Shown here: positions 7,063-13,501 of the stretch, in pieces
Layout: each line of letters begins with the position of its first letter
Position numbering within the stretch: position 1 is the first letter of the stretch
NCBI GenBank assembly: GCA_021324715.1
Contig: JAJPIN010000187.1
Coordinates: 1 to 13,624, forward strand
Origin: Nitrososphaeria archaeon
Lineage (GTDB): Archaea > Thermoproteota > Nitrososphaeria > Nitrososphaerales > Nitrososphaeraceae
DNA length: 13,624 nt
Direction: 5' to 3'
Notes under the pieces: generated by a model
Database searches by the model: none
What the model was told of the DNA's origin: nothing
The model's input: only the letters and a program-made list of their open reading frames with translations
Translations under genes and position numbers: made by a program

Positions 7063-7107
7063 TCTAAATTTGGGCTATTTTAAATTTGCGACAGTAAAAA
7101 AGAAGTT

Positions 7108-7590
7108 TTAGACTATTAAATGGTCAAATTTTCCTGCGATGACATCAGAGTAGATTTCTTTTGCGGGTTTATTCTCAACTTTAATTCCACTGCTTACACA
7201 GGACCCTATAATTTCCTTAACACTTGATTTTAAGCTCGTGGCATAGGATATGTCAATTTTCATTTTGGCTATTTTTACAATTGCCTCCATGGAAATATTT
7301 CCAACATATTCCTTTCCAGCTGTTCCAGATCCTTTAGAGATATTGGCTTCCTTCGCTATGAGGGCTGTAGTAGGCGGTACGCCAACTTCTACGTTAAATT
7401 TTTTTGTATCGGGATCAACCTCCACTTTTACAGGTACTTTCATTCCATGAAATTCTTTGGTTTTTTCATTGATGCTATTTACCACTTGCAATACGTTAAT
7501 ACCCATAGGACCTAAAGCAGGTCCAAGGGGCGGCCCAGCACTAGCTTCTCCACCGCTTACAAGAGCAGAAATAGATTTTTTTTGTTCCAT
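7108..7590 (-). CDS. rpl11: Large-subunit ribosomal protein uL11
   Basis: This 160-residue protein forms the GTPase-associated stalk base of the 50S subunit together with 23S rRNA. The N-terminal segment ASAGPPLGPALGPMGINV (about 17-34) and the DPDTKKFNVEVGVPPTTALI region are diagnostic, followed by KGSGTAGKEYVGNIS and the C-terminal rRNA-binding helical domain. The gene starts at an ATG 48 nt after spt5, matching the common archaeal spt5-rpl11 pairing. A TATA-like TAAATTAAAG (about 7613-7622, minus) may give it an additional promoter. Unlike the classic archaeal arrangement, rpl1 and rpl10 do not follow; the thermosome gene does. Confidence 0.96.
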   Translation of the reverse strand: MEQKKSISALVSGGEASAGPPLGPALGPMGINVLQVVNSINEKTKEFHGMKVPVKVEVDPDTKKFNVEVGVPPTTALIAKEANISKGSGTAGKEYVGNISMEAIVKIAKMKIDISYATSLKSSVKEIIGSCVSSGIKVENKPAKEIYSDVIAGKFDHLIV

Positions 7591-7638
7591 CTAAGACCAA
7601 TCTTATTTATGTTCTTTAATTTAGTTTTTGCGCCGTTT

Positions 7639-8301
7639 CTATGATGCCTTTTTTAGATAATTTGCATCAACTGTTACGGGTATTTGATATGGAGAATCTA
7701 ACAATAACACAGTTGCTTCTTGTTTCTCATAGTCAACCCTAGTTATTTTGGCCTTCATGGATTTGAATGGTCCAGCTATGACTTCAACTGTATCGTCTAT
7801 GCTTAATTCCGATACCACGGGTCTTTTTACTAGATAACTTTCAATGTCTTTGTAAGGCAATTCTCCACGAATTTGTCCTTTTACATGTCTTACCCCAATA
7901 AGTGCATCGTAAGCAATGTTGGAATTTGGCGCTTCAATAATTATATAACCCTTAAAACTGTCAAGTAATAATATCGAACGTACTGGAATATTCTTTGAAT
8001 TTATCCTATTTTGTGCCAAATTTACTACGATGTGTTCTTGACCACCGCTTGTTCTAATAGCAAAAAATTTTGAATCTGATATTTCGTTATTGTCCTCTGT
8101 TTGAGAATTTTCCGGGCTAACACCGGTATCAACTGATTGAACATCGTTTTTATCATGTTTTGCTCCATCAGTCTCTAGGATGTTTTCATCGTCTTCACTA
8201 TCGACCTTTTCGGAGGTAGTTCCAGTTTTGATATCCGAATCGTCATTAAAAGTCTTATCCAGATCAAAGTCGTCTTCTTTCTCTATAGTGCTACCTTCCA
8301 A
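7639..8301 (-). CDS. spt5: Transcription elongation factor Spt5 (NusG family) with acidic N-terminal extension
   Basis: This RNA polymerase clamp-binding elongation factor has an NGN domain at about residues 77-160 (FFAIRTSGGQEHIVVNLAQN at its start) and a KOW domain at about 165-220 (DTVEVIAGPFKSMKAKITRVD). Archaeal Spt5 is usually about 150 residues; this one has 220 because of a ~76-residue N-terminal tail with 26 Asp/Glu against 6 Lys, plus many Ser, Thr and Asn. The start is TTG at 8299-8301, directly after an in-frame TAA. I found no other ATG, GTG or TTG codon between it and the NGN domain, so the extension must be translated if the NGN domain is to be complete. A good TATA box (CTTATAAAT) lies ~34 nt upstream. 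The gene precedes rpl11 by 48 nt. Confidence 0.95.
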   Translation of the reverse strand: MEGSTIEKEDDFDLDKTFNDDSDIKTGTTSEKVDSEDDENILETDGAKHDKNDVQSVDTGVSPENSQTEDNNEISDSKFFAIRTSGGQEHIVVNLAQNRINSKNIPVRSILLLDSFKGYIIIEAPNSNIAYDALIGVRHVKGQIRGELPYKDIESYLVKRPVVSELSIDDTVEVIAGPFKSMKAKITRVDYEKQEATVLLLDSPYQIPVTVDANYLKKAS

Positions 8302-8330
8302 TTATAATCAGCATATCATAGCTTTTTACA

Positions 8331-8339
8331 ATTTATAAG
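8331..8339 (-). promoter_or_regulatory. TATA box of spt5 (and probably rpl11)
   Basis: The minus strand reads CTTATAAAT, the best TATA match in the window, centred ~34 nt upstream of the spt5 TTG. This predicts a leader of about 8 nt and supports the long form of Spt5. Confidence 0.5.
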
Positions 8340-8430
8340 TTTAATCAAAAATCATTCTCTTCTCAAAAATGAGTTATTCACTTTATGATCATTCACTTAT
8401 TTCTATCTGAATTCTAGATCGTGAATTTCC

Positions 8431-8622
8431 TCACGTTCGGATATTTTTCCTTCTTGCCGTAATTGAAGCTGCAAAATAGAGGATAAATCCGCAAATGGCC
8501 ATAATTAATCCATAAAGCGATAAGGAACCTTTGCTCATGTAGGTACCAATTCCTACAATGATAGCTCCCATGACTAGTAGTATCATACCGACTCTAGCAT
8601 ATCTTGGAACGCTTTTAGACAT
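8431..8622 (-). CDS. Small two-helix membrane protein, function unknown
   Basis: The 63-residue protein has two predicted membrane helices, about residues 11-28 and 36-54, joined by a short loop (MSKGSLS) and flanked by basic ends (KSVPRYAR and ARRKNIRT), so it probably forms a hairpin with both ends in the cytosol by the positive-inside rule. It starts at an ATG with a TATA-like box 26 nt upstream. It sits where archaea commonly encode SecE just upstream of spt5, but SecE has one membrane helix after an amphipathic helix, so I do not assign it as SecE. It is separated from spt5 by 129 nt that contain a separate spt5 promoter, so co-transcription is not assured. Confidence 0.75.
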   Translation of the reverse strand: MSKSVPRYARVGMILLVMGAIIVGIGTYMSKGSLSLYGLIMAICGFILYFAASITARRKNIRT

Positions 8623-8643
8623 TTTCTTTTGCCGGATAAATTT

Positions 8644-8651
8644 TATTTTTA
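8644..8651 (-). promoter_or_regulatory. TATA-like box of the two-helix membrane protein gene
   Basis: The minus strand reads TTAAAAAT, centred about 26 nt upstream of the ATG at 8622, as expected for a leaderless gene. Confidence 0.4.
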
Positions 8652-8716
8652 ATTACTAATATAACTTACCATACAAATCTACATTTAATTGAGTAGTGGA
8701 GTAAAAACATCACATT

Positions 8717-8724
8717 TTTATTAA
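8717..8724 (+). promoter_or_regulatory. TATA-like box of the GGR-family flavoprotein gene
   Basis: TTTATTAA is centred about 29 nt upstream of the ATG at 8750. It is separate from the TATA element of the divergent membrane-protein gene, so this divergent pair appears to use two promoters. Confidence 0.35.
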
Positions 8725-8749
8725 AGAATATAGTAATTGTCGTTACCAA

Positions 8750-9784
8750 ATGAAGATAGCGGTCGTTGGAATGGGAGTTGCAGGAGCTTTTCTTATGAAC
8801 GTACTTAGCAACGATCATGATAATTTGGTGAAAGGATTTGAAAGAATGCCTGTTGAAGAGCATGATGCAGTTTGTGCATGGGCAACTTGTGATAATATAA
8901 TGCAAGATTTGATTAAAGAATGTGGCCTTAATTTTGACGACTATATTTTACATGAAGGAAAGAGCATGAAGGTAGATATGAGTCAAACTAGTAAGGAGGA
9001 TAGCAGCATCAATATTGGATTGAAAGGAATGGTTACCTATGACAAATTGAAGCTAATAAAAGATATGACAAGAGGTACCAAAATCCAGTTTGGAATTGTC
9101 CCGAAGAAAGAGATTCTTGAATCTGAATTTGACCTTATTATTGATTCAACAGGTTTTCATCGTAATTATTTACCGCGTCCTCAAAAAGAAATGTGGATTC
9201 CATGTATTCAGTATAAAGTCAAATATCAAGACAATACTCCTTTCGACGATTTTTACTTGAAAGCCTTTCCTTCGATGAAGGGTTATTTTTGGTATTTTCC
9301 ATTGGAAAATGGCTATGCGCATATTGGCGCTGGTGATTATGAACGAAAAAATAATAATGCTTTTGTGGACAAATTTTTAAAGAAACATAAATGTGAAATA
9401 ATAAAGAAGGTTGGACGTCCAGTTAGGATCAGTCCACCGAAAAATTCGGAACCTTTTACCGATGGTCGAAAAACTGTCGGCGTTGGTGAATCCATAGGGA
9501 CCGTGTATCCTCTTCTGGGGGAAGGAATTATTCCATCTACATGGTGCGCACAATTTTTTATCAAACACATTAATGATTTTAATGCCTATAGAACAGAGGT
9601 GCTAAAGAAATTTAATATTTATGCGCTTGTATTCAAATTTATTCAAATGAAAATTAACGGTAAATTCAATCTTTTTAAAAATGCCGTTGAGTTATTTAAG
9701 ATTTACAACCATATGAAACACGAAGAAAAAAGGTACGGGATGGAAGTGAGATTTAGAGATTTGATTAAAGTTTCAAAGATATAA
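8750..9784 (+). CDS. Geranylgeranyl-reductase-family FAD-dependent oxidoreductase
   Basis: This flavoprotein belongs to the family that saturates isoprenoid double bonds, for example in archaeal membrane lipids or quinone tails. The 344-residue sequence starts with a Rossmann FAD-binding motif VVGMGVAGAF (5-14). DLIIDSTG (128-135) is the second dinucleotide-contact strand, and GYFWYFPLENGYAHIGAG (178-195) matches the GGR signature YxWxFPxxxGxxxxGxG. GVGESIGTVYPLLGEGI (244-260) is the C-terminal FAD motif, where many members have G-D. It is shorter than the usual ~390-450 residues of characterised archaeal GGRs, and the C-terminal part after ~residue 275 is mostly helical and basic. The start is an ATG with a TATA-like box ~29 nt upstream. 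It is a single-gene unit, divergent from the two-helix membrane protein. The substrate (lipid, quinone or other) cannot be decided. Confidence 0.85.
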   Translation: MKIAVVGMGVAGAFLMNVLSNDHDNLVKGFERMPVEEHDAVCAWATCDNIMQDLIKECGLNFDDYILHEGKSMKVDMSQTSKEDSSINIGLKGMVTYDKLKLIKDMTRGTKIQFGIVPKKEILESEFDLIIDSTGFHRNYLPRPQKEMWIPCIQYKVKYQDNTPFDDFYLKAFPSMKGYFWYFPLENGYAHIGAGDYERKNNNAFVDKFLKKHKCEIIKKVGRPVRISPPKNSEPFTDGRKTVGVGESIGTVYPLLGEGIIPSTWCAQFFIKHINDFNAYRTEVLKKFNIYALVFKFIQMKINGKFNLFKNAVELFKIYNHMKHEEKRYGMEVRFRDLIKVSKI

Positions 9785-9831
9785 GTCTCGTTTAATTTAA
9801 CATATTCCACTAAACTAAAATAATATTTACT

Positions 9832-9840
9832 AATTTTTTA
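9832..9840 (+). terminator. Possible T-tract terminator after the GGR-family gene
   Basis: A run of six T at 9834-9839 lies ~50 nt after the plus-strand stop codon in a 61-nt convergent gap. It could end plus-strand transcription. The evidence is composition and position only. Confidence 0.25.
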
Positions 9841-9845
9841 ATGTT

Positions 9846-10085
9846 CTACTCTTTTAGTAATGTTTTTTGCAAATACTTTGTCTTGAGTATGCCCAACATT
9901 AAGATCAACACAACTACTAGCCCAATGGCCGATGACGCTTTAACTATAGAGGAAATCAATCGATCAGAAGAATTGTGAAATATATCGATATGTAATGGTC
10001 CAATTATAAATATCAAAAAATACGACACTATCACAATCATCATCCACATGATAAAAATAAGCATAAAAAGGCCTAGTAATCTCAT
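9846..10085 (-). CDS. Small membrane protein coupled to the PNPT-family transferase gene
   Basis: This 79-residue protein has two strongly hydrophobic segments, about residues 3-28 and 51-66, separated by a polar stretch with HIDIFHNSSDR. The C-terminal tail is basic (KTKYLQKTLLKE). I do not recognise a family. Its ATG overlaps the stop of the transferase gene by 4 nt (ATGA at 10082-10085), so translational coupling is very likely and a functional link with that membrane enzyme is plausible, for instance as an accessory or stabilising subunit. That link is inference from coupling alone. Confidence 0.75.
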   Translation of the reverse strand: MRLLGLFMLIFIMWMMIVIVSYFLIFIIGPLHIDIFHNSSDRLISSIVKASSAIGLVVVLILMLGILKTKYLQKTLLKE

Positions 10086-11041
10086 AAAGAAATCATTCCC
10101 TTTATAAAAAAATATTGTATAACTATTGTAATAAATGCCAAAACAGATGAAAACGTTGCTAATATAAGGATTTTCGTTATTATTTCCTGTTCAGACATTG
10201 AACCTCTAGCTAGAATAAGTCTTACTAGTGTTGCTGGTGCACTGGGTTCTTTAGATGCCACTAATTTGAAATCCTCAGATATTGAGACCGGCCTGGTTTT
10301 GACCTGTCTGTGTTCTACTATTTTTTTTACACTAGAAAGAAACAAGAATGAATTCATTACTGCCGGTAAAAGAGCAATTACCCCAATAATTTCCGAATTA
10401 CCTGCAATTGATAAACCAGCGTACATTGATCCTAACAACAATGTTCCTGAGTCCCCAAGAAAAATCCTGCTAGGATATTTATGATATTGATATATTGCTA
10501 TGGTGCCAAATAGTAATGGCAAACCCATGAGAAACACAGTAACATTACCAAATAAAATAACACTTGCTAATAAGGGTATCATTGTGATGATAATAAATCC
10601 ACTGGCCACACCATTAAACACGTCAATGGAGTTTATTGTATTACCAACTATCGGTATTATGGCTAATATAAGTGGAATATACAGGATAGGGATGAATGCA
10701 CTATCAAATATCAATCCGAGAGAATGACCATGACTTCCTAAAGCTATCATTGGAATAGCTGCCAATATTAAAGCTACAGGTTTGAACCAACCTGGCATAG
10801 TTTTCAAGTCATCAATATATCCAATAATAAATGCGATAATAGTTGTTAATAGAACAGCAATTATTTTTGTATCTGGTATTAGAACATATAATATTATTTC
10901 AGAAATTACTATCCCTATGAGTAAGACTGGTCCGGCAGGTCTTGGAACATTCGGTTTTCCAGGTTTGTGGTAATCAACTACGACTTTGCCTTTCTTATTT
11001 AGATACCTAATGAAAACAGGTGTAGTAAAAAATATAGCCAA
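10082..11041 (-). CDS. Polyprenyl-phosphate GlcNAc-1-phosphate transferase family (PNPT; MraY/WecA/Alg7-like)
   Basis: This integral membrane enzyme should transfer a sugar-1-phosphate from a UDP-sugar to a polyprenyl or dolichyl phosphate, the first committed step of lipid-linked glycan synthesis (for example archaeal N-glycosylation). Family signatures are VDYHKPGKPNVPRPAG (22-37), the Mg-binding GYIDDLK (74-80) with Asp77 and Asp78, NSIDVFNG (137-144), FLGDSG (194-199) with Asp197, and the EHRQVKTRP loop (243-251). About ten hydrophobic segments are visible. The start shown is TTG at 11041, the only canonical start. The frame stays open upstream to 11096 and encodes another ~18 hydrophobic residues that would complete the first membrane helix, so the N-terminus may be longer (see findings). 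It lies 97 nt after hel308 and overlaps the following small membrane protein gene by 4 nt. The substrate sugar is unknown. Confidence 0.88.
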   Translation of the reverse strand: MAIFFTTPVFIRYLNKKGKVVVDYHKPGKPNVPRPAGPVLLIGIVISEIILYVLIPDTKIIAVLLTTIIAFIIGYIDDLKTMPGWFKPVALILAAIPMIALGSHGHSLGLIFDSAFIPILYIPLILAIIPIVGNTINSIDVFNGVASGFIIITMIPLLASVILFGNVTVFLMGLPLLFGTIAIYQYHKYPSRIFLGDSGTLLLGSMYAGLSIAGNSEIIGVIALLPAVMNSFLFLSSVKKIVEHRQVKTRPVSISEDFKLVASKEPSAPATLVRLILARGSMSEQEIITKILILATFSSVLAFITIVIQYFFIKGMISL

Positions 11042-11097
11042 AAAGGAAACAGCAGATACAATAATTCCATAAATTACAATATCTAAAAGTAAATCAA

Positions 11098-11103
11098 ATC
11101 ACC
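11098..11103 (-). promoter_or_regulatory. Strong Shine-Dalgarno-like site upstream of the PNPT gene
   Basis: The minus strand reads GGTGAT, a perfect match to the 3' end complement of archaeal 16S rRNA. It lies ~57 nt upstream of the only canonical start (TTG 11041), but just 5-8 nt upstream of in-frame TTA and CTT codons. It suggests that translation begins earlier than the TTG. Confidence 0.4.
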
Positions 11104-11138
11104 TTTGTAATTATAAAACATATGTTTTGATTTTCATT

Positions 11139-13301
11139 TTAATTCTTGATCTGGCTCTTCAGTTTTTTGGCGAGTTTAACTCCTATTTTTGGTATGGATC
11201 CTAATTTAGATTCTGAGATTTTTTCAATCATAGCTACATCGGTAATTCCCGATCTGTATAGAGACCTTGCCCTAATTCTTCCAATTCCTTCAAGTTGTAT
11301 AAGTGGAATCAATTCTGATTTTACACCATGTTTAATTCTTAACCGTAGTATATTTATTTCCGGTAAAAGATCTTTTCTTTCAACCAATTTTGCAATTTCA
11401 TAAAGACAATATAGTAACCAGTATGTTGTTTCAACCATCCTATGAAGATCACCAGGTTCAACTCCAATTTTTTCATTCAAGTTTGCTTCGCTTGATTCAT
11501 CAAGCCATTCTAACAGTATAACTAGACTCTTCAGTGAATAGTCATAATTTGACAATCCGCATGAATCTAGTTTATGTTTGTCGAATAGCCTTTGAAAGTG
11601 TGCCGTTTCATTTTGCCTCAATGTTAGCTTGGGATAAAAATCATAACAATCACAAATCCAATATAAAAAATTAATTACATTATTTTCATATCTGTTAGCA
11701 CTAACATTATTAATATCATATATGTTACCTTTATAAGAATCTAAATTTTTCTTGAATTCAATTCCCGTTTTTGGATCGATATATAAAAGGGAAACGCGTT
11801 TGCCAAATTTAGTAGGCATTAGTAAATCATTTCTCATTATAATTAACTTTTCATTAGTTAGGAACGTCAAGAGGGATTCTATTTCAAAGCCAATGGTTTG
11901 GCTTCCTTGATATTTAGACAAGAATGTTTGTTCAAAAAAGTGTAGCAATTCAGATTTCAACATTTTGGGCTTTGAAGCTAAAATTCCCAAAACATGAACT
12001 CTCAGGGCTCTTTCATCCATCAATTGAGAGACTATTGGTTCTGGTACTCCCAATACGAAATGATTGTAAAGGTCTTCTGGATTGGTCCTTGAATCTGCAA
12101 TTATAATTGCTTCTCCATATTTGTCATAAGCTGGCCTTCCTGCTCGTCCGCATATCTGCTTGTATTGCAGGACACTCATAGGAACATTGCCCCCAAACTC
12201 ATAATCATATCTAAAAATACTAGTAATAATTACGCGTCTAGCAGGAAGATTAACTCCTGCAGCAAGCGTCGGTGTAGCAAAAAGAATTTTTACTATACCA
12301 TTTCTGAAAGCCTTTTCAACTATTTGCCTGCTCTTTGCTCCTAAGCCAGCATGATGAAAGCCAACGCCTTTTGCAACTGTGCTTGAAAGTGTCCTATTAA
12401 GTTCAGTATCATCTCCTTCCTTTAAAATTTCCACTCCTGTTTTTTGAGCTAACTGTTTAGAAGGCTTGTCGAGAAATTTAGACACGATTTCCGAGGTCTT
12501 TTTTGCAAGCGACACAGTGCGTTTACGCGTCTCTGCAAAAACAAGTGATTGACCTCCGCCATTAGTTATCGAATCCATTGCAAGACTTGTTATGGCGTTA
12601 GTTGAATTATCAAGAATTCCAATATTATCAATGTCATAACTCGTACCATTGTTCATGGTAACTTTACCATAATTATACACTCCTTCTATCAATTCAGTAG
12701 GCCGCCAATTGCTTTGAATGGATTCGCATGTCAGCCATTCAGCAACCTCATCTGAATTTGATACAGTTGCACTTATTCCAATTATTTGAGGTTTTTGTGG
12801 CATCAGTTTAATCTTTGTCAGTATGATTTCTAGTGTTGGACCTCTTTCTCGTTCAGTAAGTAGATGAATTTCATCAATAATGAATAGACCTACATTATTT
12901 ATCCAGTTTGAGTCGTGTCTCAAAATTGAATCCATTTTTTCATTTGTTAAAATGATAATGTCCTTGTCAATTAATTCGCTTCCAGAAGAGTCATAGTCAC
13001 CTGTGGAGATTGCGATTTTTATTTTTCTATCATTATAATAACTCAAATTCTTAATTATGTTAAACTCATTAAATTTCTCTGTGGCTAGAGCCTTTAGCGG
13101 AGTAAGATACACTACTTTTTTTCGCTTGTTAAGAATGTTTATCATTCCCATTAGGCCGATTAATGTCTTCCCACTTGACGTAGGAGTGGTTACAAGTATG
13201 CTGTTACCATTCATTACGCCCTTCGATAATGCAATCTCTTGTGGTGGGTATAAAGAATCATATTTTAATAATCTTAAGAGTTCATCTAAGTATTCTTTCA
13301 T
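11139..13301 (-). CDS. hel308: Hel308-type superfamily 2 DNA helicase
   Basis: This ATP-dependent 3'-5' DNA helicase of the Ski2-like Hel308 family is thought to act at stalled replication forks and in recombination repair. The 720-residue length is typical. Motifs in order: Walker A TPTSSGKT (39-46), Ia TPLKALA (67-73), Ib LTNEKMD (118-124), Walker B DEIH (143-146), III SAT (177-179), IV SLVFAETRKR (252-261), HHAGL (316-320), V FATPTLAAGVNLPARRVII (341-359) and VI QICGRAGRP (382-390). After a winged-helix and ratchet region, the C-terminus carries a helix-hairpin-helix module, LEGIGRIRARSLYRSGI (670-686), with the RAR residues characteristic of the Hel308 regulatory domain, and ends in a second GIG-like hairpin. 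It starts at an ATG; a TATA-like palindrome lies ~35 nt upstream. The PNPT gene follows on the same strand. Confidence 0.94.
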   Translation of the reverse strand: MKEYLDELLRLLKYDSLYPPQEIALSKGVMNGNSILVTTPTSSGKTLIGLMGMINILNKRKKVVYLTPLKALATEKFNEFNIIKNLSYYNDRKIKIAISTGDYDSSGSELIDKDIIILTNEKMDSILRHDSNWINNVGLFIIDEIHLLTERERGPTLEIILTKIKLMPQKPQIIGISATVSNSDEVAEWLTCESIQSNWRPTELIEGVYNYGKVTMNNGTSYDIDNIGILDNSTNAITSLAMDSITNGGGQSLVFAETRKRTVSLAKKTSEIVSKFLDKPSKQLAQKTGVEILKEGDDTELNRTLSSTVAKGVGFHHAGLGAKSRQIVEKAFRNGIVKILFATPTLAAGVNLPARRVIITSIFRYDYEFGGNVPMSVLQYKQICGRAGRPAYDKYGEAIIIADSRTNPEDLYNHFVLGVPEPIVSQLMDERALRVHVLGILASKPKMLKSELLHFFEQTFLSKYQGSQTIGFEIESLLTFLTNEKLIIMRNDLLMPTKFGKRVSLLYIDPKTGIEFKKNLDSYKGNIYDINNVSANRYENNVINFLYWICDCYDFYPKLTLRQNETAHFQRLFDKHKLDSCGLSNYDYSLKSLVILLEWLDESSEANLNEKIGVEPGDLHRMVETTYWLLYCLYEIAKLVERKDLLPEINILRLRIKHGVKSELIPLIQLEGIGRIRARSLYRSGITDVAMIEKISESKLGSIPKIGVKLAKKLKSQIKN

Positions 13302-13329
13302 CTCGTAAAATTGTTTTGAGTCGTTCCAT

Positions 13330-13342
13330 TTAATATATTAGT
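13330..13342 (-). promoter_or_regulatory. TATA-like region of hel308 between short inverted repeats
   Basis: The AT-rich core TAATATATTA (13331-13340) is a perfect 10-nt palindrome centred ~35 nt upstream of the ATG. It is bracketed by GTTCCA (13323-13328) and TGGAAC (13348-13353). The box is a plausible promoter; the flanking repeat could be an operator but is short. Confidence 0.35.
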
Positions 13343-13501
13343 AATATTGGAACTCTCATAAAAGAATGAGTTAATAATTGACATTCGTTTTATTAAGCAA
13401 GGCTCTTTGTCTCTTGGACTCTGATTATGTTGTTTAGTAAAGATAGAACATATGGATATACCTAAGATTGTTGATAAAAATATATGATGCTATTGCTTTT
13501 C

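Noticed and set aside
8420..8435. Hairpin CGTGA-ATTTCC-TCACG at the stop codon of the two-helix membrane protein gene
   Set aside because: The stem is only 5 bp and no T-tract follows on the minus strand, so it is not convincing as a terminator or regulatory element.
8666..8905. Minus-strand frame over the start of the GGR-family gene
   Set aside because: It is antisense to the FAD-binding motif of a clear gene, has a composition rich in His, Cys and Ile, and shows no motif.
10266..10973. Three plus-strand frames inside the PNPT gene
   Set aside because: All are antisense to a frame carrying the full set of PNPT motifs and are explained by its hydrophobic codon pattern.
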